From Nannocystis exedens (GTDB lineage: Bacteria > Myxococcota_A > Polyangia > Nannocystales > Nannocystaceae): a stretch of 64,000 nt of DNA. The stretch's first letter is position 1, and every line of letters starts with the position of its first letter. Of the stretch, positions 33,156-46,720 are shown piece by piece. Location: contig NZ_NETK01000001.1 in assembly GCF_002343915.1 (NCBI RefSeq), positions 10,130,001-10,194,000 on the forward strand. The letters are read 5' to 3'. A program made the translations under genes and the position numbers. The notes beneath the pieces are model-generated. The model ran no database searches. It worked only from the letters and a program-made list of their open reading frames with translations, and was not told the DNA's origin.

Positions 33156-33390
33156 GCGTCCCCCCGCCCGGACGACCCGCGGTGCGCGAGGTGCGGGCGA
33201 GGGCCTGCCTCGCGCTCCGCGCCGGTCCGTCGCGGCGGCCTCAGCAGCGCGCCGGTACAGCGGCAGAGAGCGCTCCGGGGCCGGCGCCGATCCCCCCGGG
33301 CGTGCGGGCTTGCCGATGGCGGGGACCGCAAAACACATGAGGAGCACGGTTCGCGCGCTGGACCGTCGCCGACTCTGGAAGGACGACGCC

Positions 33391-33567
33391 ATGAAAGTAC
33401 CGGTAGGCACTCGTGTTACGACCCCTTCAGGCGAGGAGGGCGATGTCATCGAAGCCCTCGGCAAGGACGGCACGGCGCCGTATCGCGTCAAGTATCCGGA
33501 CGGGCGAGAGTTCGTGTGGACCCCGCCGCCGGACTTCACCCTCGGTGAAGACGCAGCGGCCGAGTAG
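33391..33567 (+). CDS. DUF1918-like small protein
   Basis: 58 residues: MKVPVGTRVTTPSGEEGDVI, then APYRVKYPDGREFVWTPPPD. This is the small beta-barrel (SH3-like) pattern of DUF1918, in which PPYxVRWxDGxE is conserved. AAGGA lies about nine nt upstream of the ATG. Function is unknown; related proteins are stand-alone cytosolic barrels. Confidence 0.75.
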   Translation: MKVPVGTRVTTPSGEEGDVIEALGKDGTAPYRVKYPDGREFVWTPPPDFTLGEDAAAE

Positions 33568-34026
33568 GCGCTCGTCGCTTCGCCGGCGGGCGGGGCGTGA
33601 CGGCGCCGAGCTGCCATGGCCCAGGGGACATGCATGAAGAGACATGTCCAGAGAAGCATGCGCGACCGGGGCTCGCTGCGCGGCCTCGGTCCGCTCGAGA
33701 CGCAAAGGTTCCGAGCGATGCCGGGGCCCGGTGCTGCCGGGGCCCTGTGCCGCCGCGGGGCAAAGCTGGCGGCGGTCATCATCGACGCCGGGCGCGCCGG
33801 CGCGGAGCATCGCCCGCGGAGATGCTCCGCGGGCGAGGCTCGCTCGTCAGCACGCCCGGTCAGGGTGCGTGTCCATGACCGCCGGGAGCTCCAGCTCGGT
33901 GGTCGCGGCGCTCTCCGCCGGCTCGACCGCTCCTGATGCCCCCTGGGCTCGATACGCGCAGGTCGTGTCGCTCCCCTCGGGTACGTCGGGACGGGTGCTC
34001 GCGCTGCGATATCGGTGGGGCGACCG
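33568..34026. other. Intergenic gap between convergent genes
   Basis: These 459 bp hold CATG array H at the left and an inverted repeat GCGGAGATGCTCCGC (33817-33831; CGGAG/CTCCG stem). No coding signal is recognised. Confidence 0.5.
33615..33670. repeat. CATG 14-nt array H
   Basis: CATG at 33615, 33629, 33643 and 33657, exactly 14 nt apart, beginning 48 nt after the DUF1918 stop codon. The third unit is CATGTCCAGAGAAG. Confidence 0.75.
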
Positions 34027-34926
34027 TCACTCGCACTGGGAATCCACGAAGCGCTTGCAGATTTCCTTGCACTTGCCGTACTTGCAGACGTGATGGTCGG
34101 GGCAGTCGGAGTCGTACTTGCACGTAGGCCGGGGATCGACGCAGACGTAGTCCTTGCAGATCTCGCCGGGGTCGCAGTCGGCGTCGACCTGGCACTCCGG
34201 AGGAGTGACGCAGACGTAGTCCTTGCAGATCTCGCCGGGGTCGCAGTCGGCGTCGACCTGGCACTCCGGAGGAGTGACGCAGACGTAGTCCTTGCAGATC
34301 TCGCCGGGGTCGCAGTCGGCGTCGACCTGGCACTCCGGAGGAGTGACGCAGACGTAGTCCTTGCAGATCTCGCCGGGGTCGCAGTCGGCGTCGACCTGGC
34401 ACTCCGGAGGAGTGACGCAGACGTAGTCCTTGCAGATCTCGCCGGGGTCGCAGTCGGCGTCGACCTGGCACTCCGGAGGAGTGACGCAGACGTAGTCCTT
34501 GCAGATCTCGCCGGGGTCGCAGTCGGCGTCGACCTGGCACTCCGGAGGAGTGACGCAGACGTAGTCCTTGCAGATCTCGCCGGGGTCGCAGTCGGCGTCG
34601 ACCTGGCACTCCGGAGGAGTGACGCAGACGTAGTCCTTGCAGATCTCGCCGGGGTCGCAGTCGGCGTCGACCTGGCACTCCGGAGGAGTGACGCAGACGT
34701 AGTCCTTGCAGATCTCGCCGGGGTCGCAGTCGGCGTCGACCTGGCACTCCGGCGGGGAGACGCATTCATAATTGACGCAAATCTCGTCGCCGGAACAATC
34801 CTCGTTGTACTTGCACTCGGGCTCGGGATCGGGGTGCGGATTACAATCGCACGTCGGCTCCGTCCAGGGGATGGCGAAGCCCAGGGTGATAGCGGTGAGG
34901 AGGATACTGGTGTGATTGAATAGCAT
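34027..34926 (-). CDS. Secreted Cys-rich protein with nine identical 23-residue repeats
   Basis: 299 residues. A signal peptide (MLFNHTSILLTAITLGFAIP) precedes a short Cys-containing region (CDCNPHPDPEPECKYNEDCS), then nine copies of a 23-residue unit with core ECQVDADCDPGEICKDYVC, then a divergent tail (CKYDSDCPDHHVCKYGKCKE). Each unit has four Cys in the order CxxxxxCxxxxxCxxxxxC and Asp-rich loops (DADCDPGE), suggesting disulfide-closed, possibly Ca2+-binding modules. The DNA repeats are 69 bp and almost identical, unlike the diverged repeats of the 6522-8927 protein, so the array expanded recently. The function is unknown; surface display is likely. Confidence 0.8.
   Translation of the reverse strand: MLFNHTSILLTAITLGFAIPWTEPTCDCNPHPDPEPECKYNEDCSGDEICVNYECVSPPECQVDADCDPGEICKDYVCVTPPECQVDADCDPGEICKDYVCVTPPECQVDADCDPGEICKDYVCVTPPECQVDADCDPGEICKDYVCVTPPECQVDADCDPGEICKDYVCVTPPECQVDADCDPGEICKDYVCVTPPECQVDADCDPGEICKDYVCVTPPECQVDADCDPGEICKDYVCVTPPECQVDADCDPGEICKDYVCVDPRPTCKYDSDCPDHHVCKYGKCKEICKRFVDSQCE
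34141..34761. repeat. Nine tandem 69-bp coding repeats
   Basis: Units start at 34141 and every 69 bp to 34693. They are near-identical at nucleotide level; only the first and last units differ at their outer edges. Copy number is expected to vary between strains. Confidence 0.9.
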
Positions 34927-35888
34927 GGGGAGTTCGGCTCTTCTTCAGCTCGTGGACGCGGGCGCTACGGCGCGAGCGTCGGCGAGGGCAAGTCTGAGGG
35001 GAACCGCGGGGCGAGCACGACGCGGCCTTGTCCCCGATCACAGTCGGTCCACGGACCCCAATACGCGCCTCCCTGCCGGTGAAACGCTGATTCGACCGAC
35101 GGTCCGCGAAATGGGTGGACTCGCCGCACCTGGCCCCGGTCGTGGTCCACCGATCGGCGGGGAACTCGCCGATGCGGCGATCGAACATTGTTTCGTCGCG
35201 TGATCCGCGATTTGGAGGATTGGCTCACACAGGGCTCGGGGGTGGGAGCCCGACAACCTTTGTCGACCCTCGTTAAATCGGGACTTCCCCGGGTGCGGGT
35301 TGGACGCCGCTCAGAACAGCGAAATGGGGCGGATTTGCGGCAGTTGCCATAATGATGCAAGCGTGGGCGGACACGTCGCGGTGTTTTCTCTCGACCTGCG
35401 GCCTTCGAGCCGGTGTCCCATCCGCCTCGTCGCGGTCGCGGACGACAGGCGGACGGGCCGGCGCCGCGGAGGGCGGGTGCGCCGATTCGGACGGCGCGGA
35501 CGTGTCAGCGCCGTCGTCGTTCGCGGTCTACCACCGGCTCGAGCCGCTGCTGTCTCGCCGCGGGCGACGAGGGGCGCGCCGAGGAGGCCACGGACCTTTG
35601 TGACACGCCGAGGAGCGGGCGATCGTCCAATCATCGCTCGACGCCGAGGCGGATCTGGTGCCACTGCGATCGGGCCCGAGAAGTGACGGGCGATCGCACA
35701 GGTGTGTGACGCCGTGTTCCGGGGGTCGCGTGAACGGAGGCGCGAGCCCTGCATCCGCGGCGTTTCGGGGCGCTCCACGCGGGGCCCTGCGGGTGATAGC
35801 CAGCACCGTCGCTGCTTGCTCGCGGTATGGAGTCCCTGCATCGTCGGTAGGTAGACCCGGTCAGAGTTGTACGGAGGAAGATCTACGC
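34927..35888. other. 0.96-kb gap without a recognisable gene
   Basis: The composition is slightly less GC-rich than nearby genes. Open frames here give Arg-rich translations without family resemblance. A chance CxxCH (about 35330-35344) is discussed among the rejected items. GGAGG at about 35874 is the ribosome-binding site of the peroxidase gene. Confidence 0.5.
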
Positions 35889-37382
35889 ATGAACATTTCC
35901 ATGCACACCATCATGATCGGTTCGTTGCTGACGAGCCCGATCGCAGGGTTTTTACAGTGCGACAGCGTCGAGCCGAGCGACGAGCCGGGATGGGTCGCCG
36001 ACGCCGACGCCGACGCGGAAGGAATAATTGCTCTGGAGTCGTTGTTCGACGGCGAGGTCCCGGCGGCCCGGTCCTTCAAGCAGCAGGAGCTGAGCCTGAA
36101 GCAGCTCGGCAAGTTCGTCTTCTTCGACAAGATCTCGGTCCCGAAGGGCAAGCAGGGCTGCGTCAGCTGTCATGATCCGGCGGCCGGTTTCACGTTCCCC
36201 GACGACAAGGTCAACCAATTGCAGGTGGCGGCCCCGGGGGCGGTGCCGGGCGCGGTGGGGAGTATCAAGGCCCCGACCAATGCGTATGTCCGCAACCTGC
36301 CGCTGCAGGAGCAGTGTGACCCGTCCGGCTTGCCCTGCGGCGGGGCCTTCTGGGACGGCCGCGCCGAGGGCAACGTGGATCCGGTGATCGCGGGGGCGAC
36401 GACGCACGCCGGCGTCGAGGTCTTCGAGGGCAGCGCGGTCCTGGAGGGCCTGTTCGCCCAGTTCCTCGGGCCGGTGGCCGATCAGGCGCTGCAGCCGTTC
36501 CCGAACCCGGTCGAGCAGAACATCAGCCCGAAGCAGGTCTGTGCCCACGTGGCCAAGGCGCCCTATTCGCTGCTGTACCGGCTGGCCTGGGGCGAGAAGA
36601 TCGACTGCACCGACGGCGGCTTCATGCTCAGCTTCAAGCGAATCGCGGTGGCGCTCTCGGCCTGGCAATCGTCGGACGAGGTCAACTCGTTCAGCTCGAA
36701 GCGGGACAAGGCCCTGGCCGCCGAGATCGGGCTGGAGGGGGAGAACGTGGCGTTTCCGCTCGAGGGTCTGACGGCCCAGGAGAACCTCGGGCACGAGCTG
36801 TTCTACGGCAAGGCGGGCTGCGCGGCGTGTCACAGCAATACGCCGGTGCTCGGCGCCGAAGATCCCAACAAGGAGGGGCTGGATCCGGGCGAGCTCTACA
36901 CCGACGCCGCCTATCACAACATCGGCGTGCCGCGTAATCCCTCGATCCCCGGTCCGCCCGGCAGCCCGGGCTTCGGCGCTCGCACCGGCGACCCGGACCA
37001 GCTCGGGCTCCACAAGACCCCGACCCTGCGCAACGTGGACAAGCGCCCGTACAAGGGCTTCGTCAAGGCGTACACCCACAACGGATGGTTCAAGAGCCTC
37101 GAGAGCCTGGTCCACTTCTACAACACCGCGGACGTGAGCAGCGCCGGCGCGACCGCGGCGAAGTTCGGGGTCACGCGGTGCGACCCGAGCAAGCCGGACT
37201 GGACCGAGGCGGAGGCGCTGGCGGCGAACTGCTGGCCCGAGCCGGAGGAGACCGGGACGCTCGCGATCGGCGTCCAGTTCGGCGACCTCGACCTGACGCT
37301 CGCGGAGGAGGCGGCGCTCGTGGCGTACCTCAAGACGCTGACGGACACCAAGACGGTCAAGCCGCCGCCGCTGCTCCAGTGA
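35889..37382 (+). CDS. Di-haem cytochrome c peroxidase (CCP/MauG family)
   Basis: 497 residues. An N-terminal export signal (MHTIMIGSLLTSPIAGF) is followed by two c-type haem sites: KQGCVSCHDPAAGFTFPDD and KAGCAACHSNTPVLG. The intervening LQEQCDPSGLPCGGAFWDGRAEG and later KTPTLRNVDKRPYKGFVKAYTHNGWF are typical of bacterial di-haem peroxidases, which reduce H2O2 in the periplasm with electrons from cytochromes, or oxidise protein residues (MauG). LTLAEEAALVAYLKTLTD is the conserved C-terminus. Extra Cys suggest disulfides. GGAGG lies ten nt before the ATG. The next gene is convergent. Confidence 0.92.
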   Translation: MNISMHTIMIGSLLTSPIAGFLQCDSVEPSDEPGWVADADADAEGIIALESLFDGEVPAARSFKQQELSLKQLGKFVFFDKISVPKGKQGCVSCHDPAAGFTFPDDKVNQLQVAAPGAVPGAVGSIKAPTNAYVRNLPLQEQCDPSGLPCGGAFWDGRAEGNVDPVIAGATTHAGVEVFEGSAVLEGLFAQFLGPVADQALQPFPNPVEQNISPKQVCAHVAKAPYSLLYRLAWGEKIDCTDGGFMLSFKRIAVALSAWQSSDEVNSFSSKRDKALAAEIGLEGENVAFPLEGLTAQENLGHELFYGKAGCAACHSNTPVLGAEDPNKEGLDPGELYTDAAYHNIGVPRNPSIPGPPGSPGFGARTGDPDQLGLHKTPTLRNVDKRPYKGFVKAYTHNGWFKSLESLVHFYNTADVSSAGATAAKFGVTRCDPSKPDWTEAEALAANCWPEPEETGTLAIGVQFGDLDLTLAEEAALVAYLKTLTDTKTVKPPPLLQ

Positions 37383-37419
37383 TGGGGCGGCGCTCCAGGC
37401 CCGCGGCGCGCTCGCGGGG

Positions 37420-38802
37420 CTAGTTGCCGGCCGCCGCGGCCTGGAACACCACGGCGCCTTCCTTGACCACCTCGACCACGTTGTGGATGTGCTCGATCTG
37501 CGACAGGTCGCCGTCGATCACCACGAAGTCGGCGAGGTAGTGGGGGCGGATCGCGCCGATCCGGTCGTCGGCGCGCAGCAGCTTGGCGGCGTCGGTGGTG
37601 GCGGTCGCGAGGGCCTCCATCGGCGTCATGCCGACGTCGTGGACGAACACGTCGAGCTCGCGGGTGCTCTCGCCGAAGCCGGTGTAGACGGCGTCGGAGC
37701 CCATGACGATGGTGACCCCGGCCGCGCGGGCGGCCTTGGCGGTGGCGATGTTGTCGGCGATGAAGGCGTCGAAGGCGGCGCGCTTGTCGGGCGAGAAGCC
37801 GAAGCGGTCGATGTTGTCGCGGTAGTAGCGGTTGTGATGGATGGTCGGCACGTAGACGACGCCGCGCTCGCGCATGGCGGCGAGCGTGTCGGGGGACAGC
37901 TTGCGCGGGTGCTCGACGCTGTCGGCGCCGGCGCGGACGATGTCGTCGGTGACGGTGCCGAGCGTGTCGTGGACGGCGACGGGGATCCCGTGGGCGTGGG
38001 CGATGTCGACGGCGGCCTTGATCTCTTCGTACGAGTAGGTGCGCTCGCCGCTGAGGTCGTCGTCGCTGCCGGTCGTGGCCCACAGCTTGACGACCTTGAC
38101 GCCGGCCTCGATCTCGCGCCGCACGGTGGCGGCGACCTGCTCGGGGCCGTCGGCCTGGCCGGGCCGGGTCGACTCCTTGGGCGCGAGCCGCGACGACCAC
38201 ACGCCGTCGCCGGCGCCGAAGATCCGGGGGCCGACCAGCTCGCCGGCCTCGATCCGCGCGGCGGTCTCGAGGTCGAGCTGGTTGTCGGAGCCGAGGTCGC
38301 GGATCGTGGTGACGCCGAGCGACAGCAGGGTCCGCCCGTTGGCCTCGACCAGCGGCTCGAGCTGGGCCTTCGACTGGGCGATCTGGAACGGGTCGGTCGG
38401 CGCCCGGTAACCCCACGCCGGGTCCCAGCAGAAGGTGATGTGGGTGTGGGCGTCGATGAGGCCGGGGATCGCGGTGTAGCGGCCGCGATCGACGATTCGG
38501 GCCCCGGCCGGCAGCGGCTCGCCGGCCGCGAGCACGCTGTGGAAGCGCTTGCCGTCGACGACCACGGCGCCGCCCTCGACGACCTGGTGCGGGGCGGTGA
38601 TGACGCGGGCGAACTTGTAGACGGTGAGGTTCGACGCGGGGATGTTCGCAGGGACAGGCTGGTCGGGCACCGGCTGCTCGGGTCGACAGCCGAGGCCGGT
38701 CGCGGCGAGGAGGCCGACGAGCGCCCAGGCGCGCGGCCGCGCGTGTTCGCGGGGCCGGCCGCCGGCGCCGTCCGGAGGCCGCAGACGACCGCGCGAGACC
38801 AT
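37420..38802 (-). CDS. Amidohydrolase-family lipoprotein
   Basis: 460 residues. Signal peptide and lipobox WALVGLLAATGLGC, then a metal-dependent hydrolase: the N-terminal beta-sandwich strand KFARVITAPHQVVEGGAVVV, IPGLIDAHTHITFCWDP (HxH metal site), VKVVKLWATTGSDDD (probable bridging carboxylated Lys), GIPVAVHDTLG and ADSVEHPRKLS (His ligands), and IVMGSDAVYTG (catalytic Asp). It ends with the strand LADFVVIDGDLSQ. Substrates of this group are amides such as prolidase-type dipeptides or imidazolonepropionate-like rings; the exact one is unknown. It acts outside the cytoplasm, lipid-anchored. Confidence 0.9.
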   Translation of the reverse strand: MVSRGRLRPPDGAGGRPREHARPRAWALVGLLAATGLGCRPEQPVPDQPVPANIPASNLTVYKFARVITAPHQVVEGGAVVVDGKRFHSVLAAGEPLPAGARIVDRGRYTAIPGLIDAHTHITFCWDPAWGYRAPTDPFQIAQSKAQLEPLVEANGRTLLSLGVTTIRDLGSDNQLDLETAARIEAGELVGPRIFGAGDGVWSSRLAPKESTRPGQADGPEQVAATVRREIEAGVKVVKLWATTGSDDDLSGERTYSYEEIKAAVDIAHAHGIPVAVHDTLGTVTDDIVRAGADSVEHPRKLSPDTLAAMRERGVVYVPTIHHNRYYRDNIDRFGFSPDKRAAFDAFIADNIATAKAARAAGVTIVMGSDAVYTGFGESTRELDVFVHDVGMTPMEALATATTDAAKLLRADDRIGAIRPHYLADFVVIDGDLSQIEHIHNVVEVVKEGAVVFQAAAAGN

Positions 38803-38948
38803 GCCGGCCGAGGATGCCGGAGGCGCCTCGGGTTGTCGAGCGCCGGGATGCCGGGGCCGGGGTGGCAGGGCGTGGGCGCGGGCATCACTCGCGCGGCGCC
38901 GGGAGTCGCAGGACGAAGGTCGAGCCGGGGGCAGGGCGTGGGCGGGCA

Positions 38949-43997
<5,049 letters not shown>

Positions 43998-44369
43998 GCG
44001 GGCCTCAGTGTGCCTCGCCGCGCCGGCGATCGGCAGGCGGACGTCGGGCTCGCTTCCGCGCCCGCGCGAGCGGGGCCGGCGCGGGCGAGCCCGAGGAGCC
44101 GGCCCTGCGGAACGCCCTTCGCCGACCGCCGGTCCCGCCGGAGTCGTCGCACGCCTCGCTCCACCGCGCCGCCGGGGCACGGGCAGGTCCCGCCGGGGGT
44201 GCAGGAGCAGACGACGGTCGTCGCGCGAGTTGCTCGACGGCCTGCCGCGATCCGCGGCGCCGGACGGCCGGCCCCGGAGCGAGCGCCCGCTGGAGGTGCG
44301 CGGCACGTCCAGGGGGGCAGTGGCGCCGCGCGGGGGCGCGACGCGCACGCGTTCGGCCTGAGCGGGAAA

Positions 44370-44429
44370 CATGTCCTATTGATCATGTTCTAGATGATAT
44401 GTCCGATGAGACATGTCCATGAGCGCAGT
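44370..44429. repeat. CATG 14-nt array I
   Basis: CATG at 44370 and 44384, TATG at 44398, CATG at 44412, CAGT at 44426: a strict 14-nt ladder of five. The units at 44370 and 44412 begin CATGTCC. Confidence 0.75.
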
Positions 44430-44459
44430 CGCCGTCGCGGTGCGTCCGGTCTCGAAGAG

Positions 44460-44501
44460 CATGTCCTTCAAAGCATGTTCTTGAAGACATGTCCATGCGG
44501 G
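44460..44501. repeat. CATG 14-nt array J
   Basis: CATGTCCTTCAAAG (44460), CATGTTCTTGAAGA (44474) and CATGTCC (44488): three near-perfect units. It is out of phase with array I by 6 nt, so it is a separate array. Confidence 0.78.
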
Positions 44502-44539
44502 AGCGAGGCGACGGGACTCCGGCGAGCCGGGAGGCCCGG

Positions 44540-44564
44540 GGCAGCCCTTGGACGAAGGGCTGCC
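44540..44564. terminator. Perfect 10-bp hairpin
   Basis: GGCAGCCCTT (44540-44549) pairs with AAGGGCTGCC (44555-44564) around a five-nt loop. It has no following U-tract. It could be a terminator or an insertion landmark, since some group II introns favour such hairpins, but intron 2 starts 145 nt away. Confidence 0.45.
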
Positions 44565-44694
44565 GCTCGCGCTGCGCGGCGGCCCGCGGCGTCGCCGGCC
44601 GTGAGCCTGTCGGCCTCGGGGCCCGCTGCCCGGCACGAGCTTCGGGACGACGAGCCGGGCGCCGGGTTCGGGCGCCGTCCGGCCGCGGCTCTGA

Positions 44695-44709
44695 TACCCT
44701 GCCGGCATG
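44695..44709 (+). promoter_or_regulatory. Leaderless-type promoter and ATG in front of intron 2
   Basis: TACCCT (44695-44700) lies six nt before the ATG at 44707-44709; the intron's GTGCG follows directly. It is the same arrangement as at 13678-13693. Confidence 0.5.
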
Positions 44710-46720
44710 GTGCGTCCTGACGACGCGGACGAGCGCGACCCCGAAGGGGGCGGCTCGGCCGCGTCATGCTGCACCGTTCCAGCGGGTGAGAGTCCCGCCC
44801 GGGTAGGCGCCGGAGCGCCCGGTAGCAGGCCCCAGGTGCGAGGAGAGATCCTCGCGGCCCGAGCGGGGCGTCAAGAGCCTCTACGGAGGGAGCAAGAACG
44901 CGGGCCGCAACATCAAGTGAAGCCTGCAGCCTCGACAGAGAAACAATGGAGGAGCCGAGCCGCTCATGTCACGGTGAAGGCCACGTCCACCGCGCAGTCA
45001 TCCGGATCAGAAAGCGCGGTGGATCCTCCCGGGGTACGGGGCGCAGCACGCGTTCAAGGAGCGATGCGGAACAGGAGAGGCCCGTCTGCACGGCCCATGT
45101 CGGGGCAAGGCGGCTCGTATCAGCCGAAGGCGAAGTCGAGCGCTGTGCAGCGGGAGTCCGAGGGGGTCGTAGTACCGGCGATGGCGGCGCAGAACAACGC
45201 CGTCGGAGGGAAGGGCCCCTGGGGTGGTCGTGTCGGAGAAGAAGGTAAGCGCGAGGGCATGGCCTGCAGGACAGGTCCCAACAACCCCATGCGGCGCAGG
45301 CCGCGTGACAAAGTGCGAGAACTTCGACGCCGACTGTGGGCCGCAGCCAAGCGGCAACCGGGTAGACGCTTCCATGCGCTGTACGACCGCATCTTCAGGC
45401 GTGACGTCCTGGAAGAAGCGTGGAAGCGGGTGAAGAGGAACAGGGGGTCAGCGGGCGTCGATACCCAGACGCTGGCCGAGGTGGAAGAGCTCGGCGTCGA
45501 TCGCTTCCTCGAAGCGATCGCCGACGACCTCAAGGCGGGGACATACCGACCGAGCGCGGTCATGCGGCGGTACATCCCGAAGGCGGACGGGAAGGAGCGG
45601 CCGCTGGGGATCCCGACAGTCCGGGACCGAGTGGTGCAGATGGCGGCGAAGCTGGTGCTGGAGCCGATCTTCGAGGCGGACTTCCTTCCGTGCTCGTACG
45701 GCTTTCGGCCGAAGCGCAGCGCGACGCAGGCGCTCGAGCGCCTGCGCGTCCTGGGAGCACGCGGTGGAAACCACGTGCTCGACGCCGACATCCGCGACTA
45801 CTTCGGCAGCATCGATCACGAGCGACTGATAAAGCTCGTCGAGATGCGGATCTCGGATCGAAGGGTCCTCGAGCTGGTGCGGCAGTGGCTCGAAGCCGGC
45901 GTGATGGAAGACGGCGAAGTGACGGCGATGCTCTCGGGGACACCCCAGGGCGGCGTGATCTCGCCGCTGCTGTCGAACATCGACCTCGCTGTCCTCGACA
46001 AGCTGTGGCGACGACGGCACGCCCACCTGGGCGAGCTCGTGCGCGACTGCGACGACTTCGTGATCCTGTGCAGGACCAGGAAGGCGTGCGAGGGAGCCGA
46101 GAGCAGGGTCCGCGAGATCCTGCGACGGCTGGAGCTGCATCCCGAGAAGACGAGGCGAGTCGAGCTGCGCTGGGGACGGCAAGGCTTCGACTTCCTCGGC
46201 TGTCACCTGCGCAAGCGCATGTCTGGGCCGATCTGGGAGAGAGAACACCGCAGGGTGTACTTCCTCCAGCGCTGGCCCTCGGCGCGCAGCATGACGCGGG
46301 TGCGGCAGCGCGTGAAGGAACTGACCGGTCGTAACCGCAACGGAGTCAAGGATGTGCGGGTGATCATCCGCGACATCGACCCGGTGCTGCGCGGCTGGGG
46401 CAACTACTTCCGCACAGGGAATGCATATGCGAAGTTCAACCAAATCGACACCTCCGTGTGGCAGCGGCTCCACAGCTTCATGGTGAAGCGTAAGGGCCGG
46501 CATCTTCACGCGGGTGAAGCCGAAGTCTGGACTCGCACCTTCTTCCACAACCACGGTCTCCACCGCCTGCGTGGCACCGTGAAGTACCCGGAGGCCGCGT
46601 AATGCGACGGCCCGAGAGACCACCCGTAAGCCGTGTGCGGGAGATCGGCACGCACGGTTTGAACGGGGGTCCTGTCAATCTCCGCGCGGGAGACCGCGCT
46701 TGATAAGAAAGGATCTACCA
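44710..46720 (+). mobile_element. Group II intron 2
   Basis: It begins GTGCGTCCTGACGACG like intron 1 and keeps the same 5' structured core. Domain V is at about 46628-46660 (AAGCCGTGTGCGG GAGA ...GCACGCACGGTTT), with a GAGA loop in place of GAAA. It ends AGGATCTACCA before ATG. The sequence between the conserved ends is clearly diverged from intron 1, so these are two lineages of one intron family, not a fresh duplication. Confidence 0.85.
45259..46602 (+). CDS. ltrA: Group II intron reverse transcriptase with altered YADD box
   Basis: 447 residues; motifs as in the intron 1 protein: RRYIPKADGKERPLGIPT (RT2), YGFRPKRSATQA (RT3), [29 protein letters not shown] (RT4), LELHPEKTRRV (RT6), FDFLGCHLRKR (RT7), and the X-domain LRGWGNYFRTGNAYAKF. 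In RT5, where intron 1 has [10 protein letters not shown], this protein has RDCDDFVILC: the Tyr-Ala before the catalytic Asp pair is Asp-Cys. Both catalytic Asp remain, but the conserved aromatic residue is lost, so activity is doubtful. No HNH domain. Confidence 0.85.
   Translation: MACRTGPNNPMRRRPRDKVRELRRRLWAAAKRQPGRRFHALYDRIFRRDVLEEAWKRVKRNRGSAGVDTQTLAEVEELGVDRFLEAIADDLKAGTYRPSAVMRRYIPKADGKERPLGIPTVRDRVVQMAAKLVLEPIFEADFLPCSYGFRPKRSATQALERLRVLGARGGNHVLDADIRDYFGSIDHERLIKLVEMRISDRRVLELVRQWLEAGVMEDGEVTAMLSGTPQGGVISPLLSNIDLAVLDKLWRRRHAHLGELVRDCDDFVILCRTRKACEGAESRVREILRRLELHPEKTRRVELRWGRQGFDFLGCHLRKRMSGPIWEREHRRVYFLQRWPSARSMTRVRQRVKELTGRNRNGVKDVRVIIRDIDPVLRGWGNYFRTGNAYAKFNQIDTSVWQRLHSFMVKRKGRHLHAGEAEVWTRTFFHNHGLHRLRGTVKYPEAA

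Larger units (their letters stand above)
43998..44706. other. Control region between the kinase gene and intron 2
   Basis: About 700 bp without a recognisable gene. It contains two CATG arrays (44370-44429, 44460-44501), a perfect hairpin (44540-44564) and, at the right end, the leaderless-type promoter before intron 2. Confidence 0.55.

Noticed and set aside
34141-34761. Regular 69-bp repeats as a possible CRISPR array
   Set aside because: There are no spacers: repeats abut directly, are translated in frame as a Cys-rich unit, and a signal peptide precedes them.
31584-34769. Very long open frames antisense to the 69-bp repeats and neighbouring genes
   Set aside because: Repetition keeps all frames open; the translations are low-complexity and the minus-strand frame with signal peptide and Cys pattern explains the region.
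35300-35686. Open frame with CGSCHN, a c-type haem motif, upstream of the di-haem peroxidase
   Set aside because: Only one CxxCH, no signal peptide, and the rest of the translation is Arg-rich and unlike a cytochrome; probably chance.
44710-45258. Protein start at the ATG before intron 2 continuing into the reverse transcriptase
   Set aside because: Although the frame is open, this part is the conserved RNA core shared with intron 1; conservation is at the RNA level.
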